Below are positions 49,106 to 60,707 of a stretch of 64,000 bases of DNA, in pieces. How positions within the stretch are numbered: the first letter of the stretch is position 1; the number at the start of each line of letters is the position of its first letter. The notes beneath the pieces are model-generated. The model saw nothing but the letters and a program-made list of their open reading frames with translations. It was not told the origin of the DNA and did no database searches. The stretch is from Liolophura sinensis (Eukaryota > Mollusca > Polyplacophora > Chitonida > Chitonidae): assembly GCF_032854445.1 (NCBI RefSeq), contig NC_088306.1:13633386-13697385 (forward strand). The letters run 5' to 3'. The position numbers and the translations under genes are program-made.

Positions 49106-49532
49106 GCAGTTTTAGCTCACATCTACGGGTGGGTTTATTTTCTTTATTTTTTGGTCAGTAAAATATGTTGCCAATGAGGACTTCTCCATTTTCTCTCATA
49201 TATTCCTACTATAACGACAAAATAGACCGTCTGTATACAAATAAGCAGCATCAGTGAAGTTTCCTTCACGTTATAGGTTTTGTGCTACCACGCCTGAACG
49301 CCAGCAGACATCACAAACCGCGCCCTCTTCATCTACAGCGACAACTCATGAAGCATCATCATTGGATAGTCTCATTACCGTTATATGTATTGTGCTATGA
49401 CGTTTGAACGCCAGGCAAAACTCAGCAGATATCACAAACCGCGCCCTCTCCATCTACAGCGAAAGCTGATGATGTACCAGCGCAGGATGAACTCATTACC
49501 ATTACATTAATTGTGCCACTGAATGCATTTTA

Positions 49533-49690
49533 TTTCTTTATTTTATTGGCGTTTTACGCCGTACTCAAGAATATTTCACCCGGCGGCTAGCATTATCTAC
49601 TTCATGTATTTTATTTATTTATTTATTTGATTGGTGTTTTACGCCATACTCAAGAATATTTCACTTAGACGACGGTGGCCAACGGAAAAC
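49533..49690 (-). mobile_element. Two adjacent SINE family 1 fragments
   Basis: TTTTATTGGCGTTTTACGCC and TCAAGAATATTTCACCCGGCGG (49533-49590) are followed by TTTATTTATTTGATTGGTG, TTTTACGCCATACTC and ACTTAGACGACGGTGGCC (49613-49690). Both are tail-plus-core pieces in minus orientation. Confidence 0.65.
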
Positions 49691-49762
49691 CCGTGAAGCA
49701 AAAGCACGTCATATTTATGGAGCCCGTCTTGAGTAGCGAATGTAGACATTCTTTTTTTCGGG

Positions 49763-49824
49763 GTTAATAAGTAACTAAGTTAATAAGTAACTAAGTTAAT
49801 AAGTAACTAAGTTAATAAGTAAAC
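49763..49824. repeat. 16 bp minisatellite, about 4 copies
   Basis: TTAATAAGTAACTAAG repeated in perfect tandem three times plus a partial copy. Confidence 0.9.
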
Positions 49825-49854
49825 CTTTTATATATATCTGGCGTGATGTCAGCG

Positions 49855-50032
49855 CAAAACATTGTCCAGTTTTATAAACTTTTCCGCGTAAGTTAATATT
49901 GCTGGGTTTTGTAAACTTTTCCGTGTAGGTTAATATTGTCCAGTTTTATAAACTTTTCCGTGTAAGTTAATATTATCCAGTTTATAAACTTTTCCGTTTA
50001 AGACAATATTGTCCACTTTTATAAACTTCAAC
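49855..50032. repeat. ~37 bp minisatellite, about 5 copies
   Basis: Units of ATTGTCCAGTTTTATAAAC and TTTTCCGTGTAAGTTAAT follow each other with small changes (GCTGGG for GTCCAG in one unit, GACAATA in the last). Confidence 0.85.
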
Positions 50033-51135
50033 CAGCCACATACTATTATGCCTGTGTTTTGCAGTTTTATTTATTTTCTTGGGCTCTGTCTGTGTGTGGG
50101 ACTGGTAATCTTTCTTTCTGGCAACAATAAGCAGTCAGTGAGGCCGGTATGACTGATTACGCTGTCCAACGCTCATGGAATGCCCCTTTTCCTCGTACCC
50201 CTGCTGCACATCTTTCTGCTTCACATGTGTCAGTGTGGTTGCCAGAGGTCAGTTGTTTCACACAGTCACTCAATAATCGCACAAATAAATAAATAAATAT
50301 ATGATGACGGTCAAGTTTATCGGTGAATACATTCACGCTTTTTTCCACATGTAACTTAATAAAGAAACGTACAACATACTGATCGAAACAGTTAAGGCGT
50401 TAGCGTCCGCAAACGACAAGTGAGTGTCGTCAACCGCAGCTTGTCACCATGGCTAAATGAGTGAGTGAGTGAAATTATAAATTTGGCGTTTCCAAGCCCT
50501 GAAAAGGATGATGTACGCCACATGGCTGAATGAATAATCAGAACAGCCGAATCTACAAATCCAATACGTGTTCAAGGTTTGAAATCGATCCTCGTTTGCC
50601 TAGCCATATTAAAAATGCACGCATCAGAAACATCAGACGTAAATAACATTTTTATTGAAGAAACTTGTTGAAAACGCCATCTGGCATGCATCAACAAGCC
50701 ACACCTACCATGCTGTGTAAATACAACTGTATATCTTCCTTCATTATTTCCTACATGCCGTACTTGCATGTAATTTCAACAGTATATTTCAATAATTTAA
50801 CAGTGTAACCATATGCTGTCAACTCTAACTCACAGTAATAAACCTAGATTACATTAAACTTCGTCATCGTAATAAAAATTCGAATTGACATTTTCCTGTT
50901 TAACATGACAGCTATGTAAGTAGATGTGATGATTCGGAAAATCAGAGTAAGGGTAGTGATGCATAACATGGTAGTCAGTGGGGTTACCTGAGATACACGC
51001 ATGTGGTCTGAAGAATGCAGTGGATACGTGGTACATTACGGTCACCACCTTTTAAACAGAAGGCGTCTCACACAAAATCCTTTAAAATGCTGATACAGGC
51101 TCCTGCACGTCATACAGTACAGAACCATTGTGTTA
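50033..51135. other. No recognisable gene
   Basis: Short frames on the minus strand (50157-50348, 50572-50769, 50854-51048) have no domain. No repeat structure beyond simple AAAT runs. Confidence 0.4.
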
Positions 51136-51172
51136 CCCCCCCCCCCCCCCGACACACACACACACATACACA
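51136..51172. repeat. Poly-C run followed by an AC microsatellite
   Basis: Fifteen C (51136-51150) are followed by GACACACACACACACATACAC. Confidence 0.95.
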
Positions 51173-51928
51173 CTAAGCTGCTTTTTAACACTCATAACTA
51201 GTACACCACTTATTGAGACTGACAGAAAATTCTCTATCACTACTTTTCACGCACATTTTCCTGGACCTGTGTACCTGGGCGATGAACTGCAGTTAGCCAG
51301 CGGATAAAGATGAATCTCACCAGGTATGTATAATGACTGAAGATACATGTTCTGAACGCTTCATTTTTTATTTTTTTATTAACCCTTTTTAACACGTACT
51401 CATGTACATTTATGTCATTACATATTACAGTCAAAAATATAAGATCAACAAATCAATCAATGGTTCCGAAATATTGTCTCTTGTATATGTCAATATAGCG
51501 TTCAGTAGTATGCAATTCCACCTACACTAGGATCAGCTTGTCGTGGATCAAGGCTTTGGTGACGAGAAGACGTCGACGCGACCAGGCCGATTTTGTTCGA
51601 TCACTAAACACTTCTTGACATTTCGCAATTGTGAGGTATATATACTGAGCTCAATAAACAGGTGAACATTTGTGCATCATATTTTGGAAAGCTTGTCATT
51701 TACAAGCCAATGAGCTGTGGCTTATATTGGGCTCACCGCATAAAATTCAACCGTTAAAAATAATATTAAAGACTATAACACATACAGAGCAATCCAAAAT
51801 AGCGACGTCACTGTGAAAGTTGTTAAGTGGCCACACGTAAATGGTGGAATACGGTCTCCTCCGTTATCATGGATTTCTTCTAACTGTTAACTTTGTGCCA
51901 AAACAGTAGCAACTTACACGCTCCTTGC

Positions 51929-52037
51929 CCCAGGCTCTGCCCGGTTTCCTCCCCCCATAATGATGGCCGCCGTTGTATAAGTGAAATATTCTTGAGTACG
52001 GCGTAAAACACCAATCAAATAAATAAATAAAATAAAT
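51929..52037 (+). mobile_element. SINE family 1, core and tail
   Basis: CTCTGCCCGGTTTCCTCCCC, GGCCGCCGTTGTATAAGTG, AATATTCTTGAGTACGGCG and AACACCAATCAAATAAATAA. The head is missing. A head-only copy in the opposite orientation follows 50 bp later. Confidence 0.75.
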
Positions 52038-52084
52038 ACACGCTCCTTATAAGCAGAATTAATTTTAAAAAGTGCAGTGATATC

Positions 52085-52216
52085 GGTCTGCTGGCAGACC
52101 TTCTCACTTACGACCGGAGAGGAACCCAGCACCTGAACTCCGAGTGACCGCATTGTGAGAGGCTTCTGGGTCAGTATGCAGCGCTAGGGCGCTAACCAAC
52201 TGAGCAACGGAGGCCC
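52085..52216 (-). mobile_element. SINE family 1, head fragment
   Basis: GCAGACCTTCTCACTTACGACC, GAGAGGAACCCAGCACC, AGAGGCTTCTGGGTCAG and CTAACCAACTGAGCAACGGA form the tRNA-like head in minus orientation. With the tail fragment at 51929 it makes a tail-to-tail inverted pair. Confidence 0.7.
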
Positions 52217-52219
52217 CTA

Positions 52220-53080
52220 TAATGTAAAAGACAATTTACTTTAATAAATAAAAAAGCTAAATCATACTGGGTGAACAGGTACAAAACTAAATGTTACGTG
52301 TAGTAGACTATAAAATGTCCCAGTTTTCGTGCGCATGGGATATGCTGACATTGCTTACATTAACGGGTTGACAGTACTCTTTTTTCTTCGTTTTTGTTAA
52401 GTAGCACACATTTTATAGAGATCAGGGCGGCAATCCAGGTTGTCTTCTACTTGCAGGCGTACCCATCAGCTTTCGGGGTATTGGTATGCCTAAATATTAG
52501 ATTCAAATATTCTTGAATGCAGAGTGAACATAAAATAATTTATTTCTTGTAACTCACATATATTCATATTTATTTTTTTTTTATTTTTGATTTAATGCTG
52601 TATCTCAACTCAGAAACGATGCTTTCTATGTGTTTATATTTGTTGCTTGATATAATCGGTGATCTAGATTACGTGTGTGCGCGAGTGGGTGGAGGCGCGT
52701 GGCCTGGATGTGTCTTACACTTCGCCGTGTAATTTTTTGTCCATGGAGCCAAGATAATCGTCTTTTCAAGGGACAGGAACTGTATAAATGATTCAAGCAT
52801 CAGCAGAAAACGACTGAAAATTCTTTTAATCTATTTAAATGCCCTTATTTATTTATTTTTCTGTTTTCACTGAGTTAAATAGAGTGATCTATTGGTTAAA
52901 GACTGTTTGTTTTTCACAAGCAGAGACACACCAAATGTCGATTCAACTGGGCCTTATCGATTCCACTTCTTCATTACTTGTGGGTCCATGGTGGTAATTA
53001 ATGGTCGACGGCTCTGAATAGCACGTCTTCTGTCAGTGTGGTGTGCGTAAGTGAACATGTTGGAAAGTTTGCTTTTTTAT
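52220..53080. other. No recognisable gene
   Basis: AT-rich, T-tract-rich sequence upstream of the sulfotransferase-like remnant. No promoter motif could be supported. Confidence 0.4.
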
Positions 53081-53082
53081 TT

Positions 53083-53222
53083 TGCTTCACTAGTGTTTCA
53101 CGCCGTACTCAAAAATATTTCACCTATACAGTTCGCGGCCATCATCATGGTGTTTAGATACCAAGGGGAAACCCACGACCAACAGCGGTTTGCTGAATAC
53201 CTTCCCACGTACTGCCAGGGAA
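53083..53222 (-). mobile_element. SINE family 1, diverged copy
   Basis: CTAGTGTTTCACGCCGTACTC, AAAAATATTTCACCTATAC, GGGGAAACCCACGACC and CCTTCCCACGTACTGCC in minus orientation. No head. Confidence 0.65.
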
Positions 53223-53430
53223 AGTTTGTTAATTAGGCAGAGGTAATTGGTTTTCCCGAGGACTCTGGCTTCATATGTCGACAAAACTAATTAAGGGAAT
53301 CAAGGTGTAGAAAGATTTATACGATGTCGCCGACTGTTCCCCACATGCTAATCAAAGCATTTGACTATATCCAACTTAGTGAAAAGAATTCAAACCAACT
53401 AAGTCAACGTATTTTCATGTACAGTTTTCA

Positions 53431-54672
53431 ATGGTATTTCTGACTGATGCTTATTTTATTTTTTACAGTCTGTTTCCCCTAAAGCATATTTCCATTATCC
53501 GTTTCAGAATCTTCACTTCAAGTCGGAGGATAACCTTTATTAAGAAAGTACTCCTTGTCTTCATTGGAGTGCTTGTAGTGTACGGCATTGGCACTTGTAG
53601 ATTTCGAGCAGCTCCTGGCCCTTCTACACAACCAGAACATGCACCGGCTGAGCCTCGTTCTCGCAGCCGACAACCATGCCCAGTGTGTCCAGTGAACACC
53701 AGCGACCCAGTGATGTTGTGTAGACGGCTGGTGGAAATCTACCCAATGGACCAATGGGAAGCAACACGTGGTATATGTGCGGATTCCAAAGACCGGAAGT
53801 TCTACCATGAGCATGATTTTGTGGCAGTACGCCTGGGCGACGAAACCTAACGGTGATGGTTACCACGTTCATCCACATTTCACCGGCACCCAGAAGGCTC
53901 TTGCATCCCCGGGGTTTCACCTTCCACCGCCGGGGACAAAATGCGACATGATGGCGGAACATGTTCTCTATAACCGTGTGGCTTTTGCCCGGTATTTCCA
54001 CGCCGATACGGTGTATGTGACAATGTTACGTGAGCCCATGGCGATGTTACACTCCTCGTTGTACTACATTCCGGAATATGCAGAAGCCCTGCCAGGCGAC
54101 GACAAACTAGTGCAGTATCTAAACGATCCTGCACGATTTGACGACATAGCCATTAAGCGGACAGATCCTTCACCAGAAATCCGCAGATCGGTTACTTGGG
54201 TCTTCAGCGAAAGCATTTCAATAATTTGAAAGAAATCAACGGCGTTATATCCGCGGTAGCCGCTGAATTTCCTCTGGTGATGATTCTGGAAAGACTGGAT
54301 GAGTCTTTGGTACTTCTAAAGCGGCTGCTTCGTTGGAGGCTTGTAGACGTTATCCCGGCTAAAAGCTCTAGAACGCTAACAAGAACAAACCATACGTATC
54401 CATTAGCGATAAGCACAGAGCCAAGTATTCAAAATGGTCTACCGCCGATCATCTTCTTTATAACTTCTTCTACAAAAGTTAAACGAACATATTGAACAAT
54501 CTGGCAGCGACTTTCAGAACGAAGTTGGGGTGTTTCGCAAACTTAGAAAAGACTTGAACATTACTGTCGTTTTGATGCATTCAAAGGAGAAATTCTGAAA
54601 ATCCCCAAGACTGCTTACAACGAGCTTTCTATCCTGACAGAGAGGATTGTTTGCTATACGTCACCGAGCCTC
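53431..54672 (+). pseudogene. Broken galactose-3-O-sulfotransferase (GAL3ST)-like gene
   Basis: In order: a short basic N-tail, a type II membrane anchor (KKVLLVFIGVLVVYGIG), a Pro/Arg-rich stem, a 5'-phosphosulfate loop (PKTGSST, about 53786), a 3'-phosphate strand (VTMLREP, about 54019) and an SSLYYIP helix. Further on come the family's ERLDESLVLLKRLLRW helix and a LNEHIEQ..EVGVFRKLR helix. These match GAL3ST Golgi enzymes that move sulfate from PAPS to galactose. The match passes through frames 1, 2, 1, 3, 2, 1, with shifts near 53.72-53.77, 54.19-54.24, 54.37-54.39, 54.475 and 54.56 kb. Five breaks in 1.2 kb mean no intact enzyme can be made. The length once breaks are ignored is near the family's usual 400-450 aa. 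ATG 53431 is upstream of the anchor, though an AG acceptor at 53467 could mark an exon edge. Confidence 0.85.
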
Positions 54673-54904
54673 TAGTTCTGATTGGTATGATTAGAAAACG
54701 ACAAGGTGTATATCCGTACCTACATCACACACTTCAAGGACTGTATTCGACAAACTCAACCTCCGAAGGAAGGCAGCCAACTAGACAACGCTGGAGGACG
54801 CAGGCCAACCTGACAATCGCAACATGACTCTGCCAACACATCCAATCCGGATCATTTTGCGACAGCATGTCAACACTATCAATGTCATGACGGTAAAACG
54901 GCTT

Positions 54905-55335
54905 GGTAGTAGGACCATGCCATCACCCCGCGAAGGTGAGGCCAATACAGCAGAAGGTGTCATGGTAGACTGGCCGGACCACTGTGGAACAAAAGGCTAA
55001 AACGACCGTGGAACGACATGGTAGTACTGTTACCCCGTGAAGGTGGGGCCAATACAGCAGAATGTGTCATGGTAGATTAACCGGGCCACTGTGGAACAAA
55101 AGGCTAAAACGGACCGTGGAACGACATGGTAGTACTGTCACCCCGTGAAGGTGGGCCAATGCAGCAGAATGTGTCATGGTGGACTAACCGGGCCACTGTG
55201 GAACGAAAGGCTAAAACGACCGTAGAACGACATGGTAGTACTGTCACCCCGTGAAGGTGGGCCAATGCAGCAGAATGTGTCATGGCAGACTAAACCGGAC
55301 CACTGTGAAACGAAAGGCTAAAACGGCCACTTTGG
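54905..55335. repeat. ~107 bp tandem repeat, 4 copies
   Basis: ACCCCGTGAAGGTGGGGCC-type blocks recur at about 54925, 55032, 55140 and 55246 (steps of 106-108). Each unit continues with AATACAGCAGAATGTGTCATGG, CCGGGCCACTGTGGAAC and AACGACATGGTAGTACTGTC. The array lies directly after the sulfotransferase remnant. Confidence 0.92.
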
Positions 55336-55416
55336 AGCAGCAGGCCAGTTTTACCACCGAGGGATGGTGTGTCAACAACAACCCAGACGATGATAGACAA
55401 CATGAAGAGAACATAC

Positions 55417-56123
55417 TGTTACGACCCAAACAGTCTGTATTATAAAGAGATGGCTTGTTCGAAATACAAAAGCCGCACAAAAAAGTAACCAAAACTACTA
55501 AAAGTACCAAAGTACCTAAGTTTAACAAGAAAGGATAGCAGTATCTATACAAATACTAAAGTACTTACGGTGTCAAATCCAAACGGACGCATATATTCCA
55601 CAATATATATATACCACAGGCATAAATGCTCAGAGGCAAATTCACAAGAGGGAAAATCCACAGTATAACTGAGTGTATGACGAAATATACACAAAATTCC
55701 ACAGACAGGGTCCGTGTACTAATAAGCACTGTGTATACAAGAGCACAAATTAAACATACAAGTTCAGACTGAACAAGTGCTCGGTGGAGATTGGATATAA
55801 CAACGCCAGAGGCTATAAAGACACCAAAATTCAGCACAAATGGCCTACTAAAGTAATAAACAGCAAAAGCATCCAAACTCTCAATAATTCTCCGTTTTCC
55901 GTTCTCTGTTCTCTCCCTCTGACCTGCTTTCATAGGTCTTATATAGCCTGGTGGAATTGTCTAGAATAAGAAAATTCCTGAACACTTGATGTAAACAAAC
56001 AGGCACCGAAATGAGCGCATTCTGGAACATTCTAAGGTAGAGGCAGACAGCATTCGCTGAACTTAGCATATGTAAACAGTGGCAAGCTAAATTTAGAAAC
56101 TGACGGCAGTCGTGCACATAACA
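55417..56123 (-). mobile_element. Candidate solo LTR (about 707 bp)
   Basis: On the minus strand it begins TGTTATGTGCACG (from 56123) and ends GGGTCGTAACA (at 55417), giving TGTTA/TAACA inverted ends like the 3' LTR at 30670-31499. A minus-strand TATA box (GGCTATATAAGAC, about 55935-55947) is followed by purine-rich sequence, as expected of U3/R. Internal sequence does not otherwise match the Gmr1-like LTR, so it would be a different family. The flanks, ATAC and ATAT, are only a partial target-site duplication. The 122-codon frame inside (55565-55933) is hydrophobic but unsupported. Confidence 0.45.
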
Positions 56124-56589
56124 ATATGGCGAAGTTTTAAAGATGGCGAATGCTCCCAAGTGATATAAGTGAAATGTAAAGCACGAGTAATTTTTTTTTT
56201 TTTAGATTTTTTCATAATCGCTCGAAAAACTGATTTGTTGGCTCCTGGTAAAAATGATATGGGTGCAGTATTGTAGAAGTGGCATTAGGTCAGATTCATT
56301 TATTCATTATTTCATTCATTTATTCAGTTTCATACATCTATACATTTTCATACGGCTATGATTTCTAGTTTTCCGCACTGCAAGCAGAACACGAGCCCTG
56401 TAATGAAGCGCATTTTTGATATTGAATTCATTATGCTAACGGACATGTAAGAACAATGAATGTAAAGTAGTCGGATTACCCCAAGGCGGAATGTAAAACA
56501 CAAAGTCATCAATACTATAGATGAATCTGTCTCGCTTCCAATTTATTTTGTGTCCATCTTGCATCTGATCTAGAGTGTATTTTTGATTT

Positions 56590-56820
56590 ATTCACATCTT
56601 TGTTTGGTTGGAGTATAACCAAGAATTGATATGTCACTTATAAGACCGCGGAACACACTATGTTGGGAGGAAACCGCCTGAGGGAAAGCCACAACCATCC
56701 GCATGTTGGCAACAGACCTCCCTGTGAATGACGGGAGAGGATGCCGGCATGATCTGGATTCAAAATGATTGAATTAGTAACAGGATCCGGGACCATTGTG
56801 CTGCGGTAGGACGTTAATCA
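56590..56820 (-). mobile_element. SINE family 1, diverged near-full copy
   Basis: TATGTTGGGAGGAAACCGCC, AAGCCACAACCATCCGCATG, GGGAGAGGATGCCGGCATG, ATCTGGATTCAAAATG and GTGCTGCGGTAGGACGTTAATC follow the family order but are more diverged than other copies. Confidence 0.6.
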
Positions 56821-56824
56821 CTTT

Positions 56825-58255
56825 AAAATACGAAGGGCCGTCAACGTATTTTGGAACTCAAGGAAAGGCCGTAGAGCCCCTAATAATACGTATACGTAGC
56901 CGGGCTTGTACATGTACAAGATGATTCTTGACCCGAACGAAATTTCCAACGGTGAACTAAATATTTGTTGTTTTCAAATCAAAGGTCTGTTGTAGTTATA
57001 AAACATAATTATGGAAAATACTATCAGAATAGGAACCCCAGAGTCCCTCGAATGAGAACTGCAATGAAGTTTGAAGCTTTGACTGAGGTCTATGCCCTTT
57101 GTGGGGGCGACCTGTGGGGTCTGGCGCAGATGCCTAAATAGTCCCTCTCACATCCACTTACATCCGGTAACAGACAAAGGGCTGTTGTTTGCACCCGGTT
57201 CTGTCCTTGAGTCTGTTAGCAAAGATAAAAAAAAGTATGAGTTTTCGTATGTTAAAAACGTTATAAGAATTTTGGGTAAGTGCATTTAGGCACGGTCCCT
57301 ATATGACAGAACCAGTACCAAAAAGAAGTTGGAAGGGTTTGAATAAAACTTATCCTAAACGTTTAACAACATCGGAGCTCTGGACCCCTCTGTGGGTAAA
57401 GTGCATGTGTCGGTAGACTGTAACCCAGGGCCCGGTTGTTCAAAACCGTTGTAAGACTTAATACACGAATCCACCCAAAACCATCATACGTGACACCCCA
57501 ACCTGTCATATTATACTGACATTGGACCAACCGTCTTAATGATGTTAACCAAGCAAGGCTTCATAGCGTACCATTTATAAAATCTTTGGTATGACCCGAC
57601 GCAGGTTTGATCCCGGGTCTCGCGACGTCAAGGCCGTCGCCCTAACTCCGTCAATATAAATCTTAATTACGGCAGGTGTATTCTTGAGTACGGCGTGAAA
57701 CACCAGTGAAAGAAATAATCAAATTACTATACAATTCGGATGAACTAATCCCCTTATTGCCTCTCTAAAAATAATAGTAGCAGCATTCCTCAACGAATTC
57801 CTTGACATCTTGTCAATTTACCTTTATAGTAATTTATTCTTTTTGCTCATTATGAACAAGCGATCACATGTAACCGGTGAATTCCGGTTTCCCCTTCGGT
57901 TAGAGTTTTATTCTGCATGTAAGTGCTCATGTAAAGGCTTCAGAAGTCAAACACTCCCTACGAGTAGCACCATGACTTCCGAAGAATTAGGTAAAAACAA
58001 ACTGTCATGAGAGTTTATACAATTTATTCTACGTCACTAGTGCAGAATGGCATGTTGCCCTCACATTGAACAATCATGAACATAAAAACAATGCAAATGG
58101 TCTGGGCATGGGGTATTTTAGTCCACTAAAACAATTCTTGCTTCTGCAGGCATACAGAATAATAGACAACAGCATGGAGAGCAAAATTAGAGCAATTTCT
58201 CACATACTGACCACAGAATGCAATATAACTAACAACTTGAAGTATGTAAACTTGA
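56825..58255. other. No recognisable gene; small SINE pieces
   Basis: A GGTTTGATCCCGGGTCTCGC segment near 57606 resembles a tRNA B box and a similar sequence at 40147. A short family 1 tail (TCTTGAGTACGGCGTGAAACACC) lies at about 57672-57705. Nothing coding was recognised. Confidence 0.4.
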
Positions 58256-58261
58256 AGTGAG

Positions 58262-58975
58262 TAAACATGACGTAACTTGATGAGCAAACATGATGTCAAT
58301 GCAGTGAGCAAACATGATGTCCACACTGTAAGCAAACATGATGTCCACACTGTGAGCGAACATGATGTCCACACTGTGAGCAAACATGATGTAGCTTTAT
58401 GAACAAACATGGTGTCCACCCTGTGAGAAAACATGAGGTCCATGCTGTGAGCAAACATGGTGTCCAGGCTGTGAGCAAACATGGTGTCCACCCTGTGAGA
58501 AAACATCAGGTCCATGCTGTGAGCAAACATGATGACCACGCTTTGAGCAAACATGATGTTCATCCTTTAAGCAAGCAAGATGTCCACCCTGTGGGTAAAC
58601 AGGATGTCCATGCTGTGAGCAAACATGATGTCCATGCTGTGAGCAAACATGATGTCCACACTGTGAGCAAACATGATGTAGCTTTATGAACAAACATGGT
58701 GTCCACCCTGTGAGAAAACATGAGGTCCATGCTGTGAGCAAACATGGTGTCCAGGCTGTGAGCAAACATGGTGTCCACCCTGTGAGAAAACATCAGGTCC
58801 ATGCTGTGAGCAAACATGATGTCCACGCTTTGAGCAAACATGATGTTCATCCTTTAAGCAAACATGATGTCCACCCTGTGGGTAAACAGGATGTCCATGC
58901 TGTGAGCAAACATGATGTCCATGCTGTGAGCAAACAATGTGTCCACGATGTGAGCAAACATAATGGTCTCCACTC
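58262..58975. repeat. 24 bp minisatellite with a 287 bp higher-order duplication
   Basis: Unit GAGCAAACATGATGTCCATGC plus TGT (24 bp), about 30 copies. The block GTAGCTTTATGAACAAACAT occurs at 58391 and 58678, and the units between follow the same variant order, so a ~287 bp segment (12 units minus one base) was duplicated. Because 24 is divisible by 3, frames stay open on both strands (Val-Ser-Lys-His-Asp-Val-His-Ala on plus), but there is no start context, splice or domain to support a gene. Confidence 0.93.
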
Positions 58976-59078
58976 TAAGGGAAATCATTTTGTCAACTGT
59001 GTAGTCAAAACATAACGTACACATTATAATCATATCGCGCTTAATGCGGCCAGTCGTAATGTTCGTAAAGTCGTATCA

Positions 59079-59640
59079 ACCATATCAACACAGACGTCAC
59101 ATCAGGTTTTTTCCATTTGACACACACACTCATATCAACACAGACGTTACGTCAGGTTTTTGCAATTTAACGCTCACACGCATATTAGCACAGACGTCAC
59201 ATCAGGTTTTTGCCAATTGACAAACACAATCATATCAACACAGACGTCACATCAGGTTTTTGCCATTTAACACACACGGTCATATCAACACAGACGTCAC
59301 ATCAGGTTTTTGCTATTTAACACATACGCACATTTCAACACAGACGTCACATCAGGTTTTTGCCATTTAACACAGACACCCATATCAACACAGACGCCAC
59401 ATCAGGGTTTTGCCATCCAACACAAACACTCCTATCAACACAGACGTAACATCAGGTTTTTGCCATTTAACACTCACACGCATATCAACACAGACGTCAC
59501 ATCAGGTTTTTGCCAATTGACACACACAGTCAAATCAACACAGACGTCACATAAGGTTTTTGCCAATTAACACACACACACCAATATCAACACAGACGTC
59601 ACATCAGGTTTTTGTCATTTAACACACACACTCATATTAA
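59079..59640. repeat. Exact-period 50 bp tandem repeat, 11 copies
   Basis: CATATCAACACAGACGTCAC and variants start at 59081, 59131, 59181, 59231, 59281, 59331, 59381, 59431, 59481 and 59531, then 59582. The step is exactly 50 bp for ten units, with substitutions but essentially no indels. Each unit continues ATCAGGTTTTTGCCATTTAAC, then a variable ACACAC-rich stretch. Confidence 0.95.
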
Positions 59641-59644
59641 CAGT

Positions 59645-60525
59645 GTTAACGCATGATCCTTCATCATAATTAGAATTGATAGAGAAACACCAATAGTTAC
59701 CATGAAATAACATTTGACAATTAATAATGAGATGCTTGTTTTTACAAAGCTCCCAAGCCAGTATAATCCACTATTTCATTATTACTCCAAAACTTAGTTA
59801 CAACCGTAAATAATGACGACCTTCGAAATGGAATTCAGCTTTTCCCAGAATATCAAGAAGAGCTATTCTTGATGGGTCATTCATGATGAACACGATCTTC
59901 TGTTATTTCCACACGGGCACTTGAGCGGAAAGAACTTTACATCTGGCCTGTCAATCGGTCAGTCCGTGACTATGTACGTCCGTCACGATGAGTTTTCCGG
60001 ACTTCTGTTCAAACTGAATCAGGGTTGAAACTAAGTAAAATAAAGGGAAAGTAACTCCAAATGTTCAAGTCATTGTTGTCAATCTATATTTCGGCCGTCT
60101 ATGTTTGTGCCGTTATCATAAATTACGTGCAGTAAACAATACAGAAGCTTAGATATAGGTGGGTAGGTTTAACATGCATGAAGATATTTAAGTCAAAACA
60201 AAGGCAAAAACAGAGGTTGATAATTTAGCAGAATGTCAGAGAGACGCTGTTTTCAACTTTGTTGAATTATTTGAAAATATACGTTTTTTTATAATTAGAA
60301 GCTTTGATGCCATATTTTATTTCTGGTGTTTTGCGTTTGACAGTGAAAGCTTATTTTACAAGTAGACTTTTCCAGTCTTTAAGCTGTATCAATTACCCTG
60401 GTATTTCTTGCTAAAATAAACGGAGATGGTTTAATACGTTCGATCTCATGAAAACGGTCAGGGAGGGTAAATAAATAATTCTACAATATCGTAAGCACCC
60501 TGTGTATGTCTACACACCCAGCATT
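59645..60525. other. No recognisable gene
   Basis: AT-rich spacer between the 50 bp array and a SINE. No frame or repeat is recognised. Confidence 0.4.
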
Positions 60526-60531
60526 TACGTC

Positions 60532-60612
60532 CCCGGTTTCCTCCCACTATAAGGCTGGCCCGTCGTCGTATAAGTGAAATATTCTTGAGAACGGCCTAAA
60601 GCACCCATCAAA

Positions 60613-60643
<31 letters not shown>

Positions 60644-60668
60644 AGAAATAAAGAAATAAATAAATAAG

Positions 60669-60705
<37 letters not shown>
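60532..60705 (+). mobile_element. SINE family 1 tail with an expanded AAAT tract
   Basis: GTTTCCTCCCACTATAAGGC, GTATAAGTGAAATATTCTTG and AACGGCCTAAAGCACCC are followed by about 100 bp of (AAAT)n with rare AAAG or AAGT units. It shows how the SINE tail seeds microsatellites. Confidence 0.82.

Positions 60706-60707
<2 letters not shown>

Noticed and set aside
55565-55933. 122-codon hydrophobic frame on the minus strand
   Set aside because: Lies inside the candidate solo LTR and has no recognisable family.
58126-59015. His/Val-rich or Cys/His-rich repeat proteins across the 24 bp array
   Set aside because: Open on both strands only because 24 is a multiple of 3. No signal peptide, splice support or conserved flank.
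58262-59640. CRISPR-like arrays, given the regular units
   Set aside because: Whole units repeat with no unique spacers, there are no cas genes, and the window is eukaryotic.
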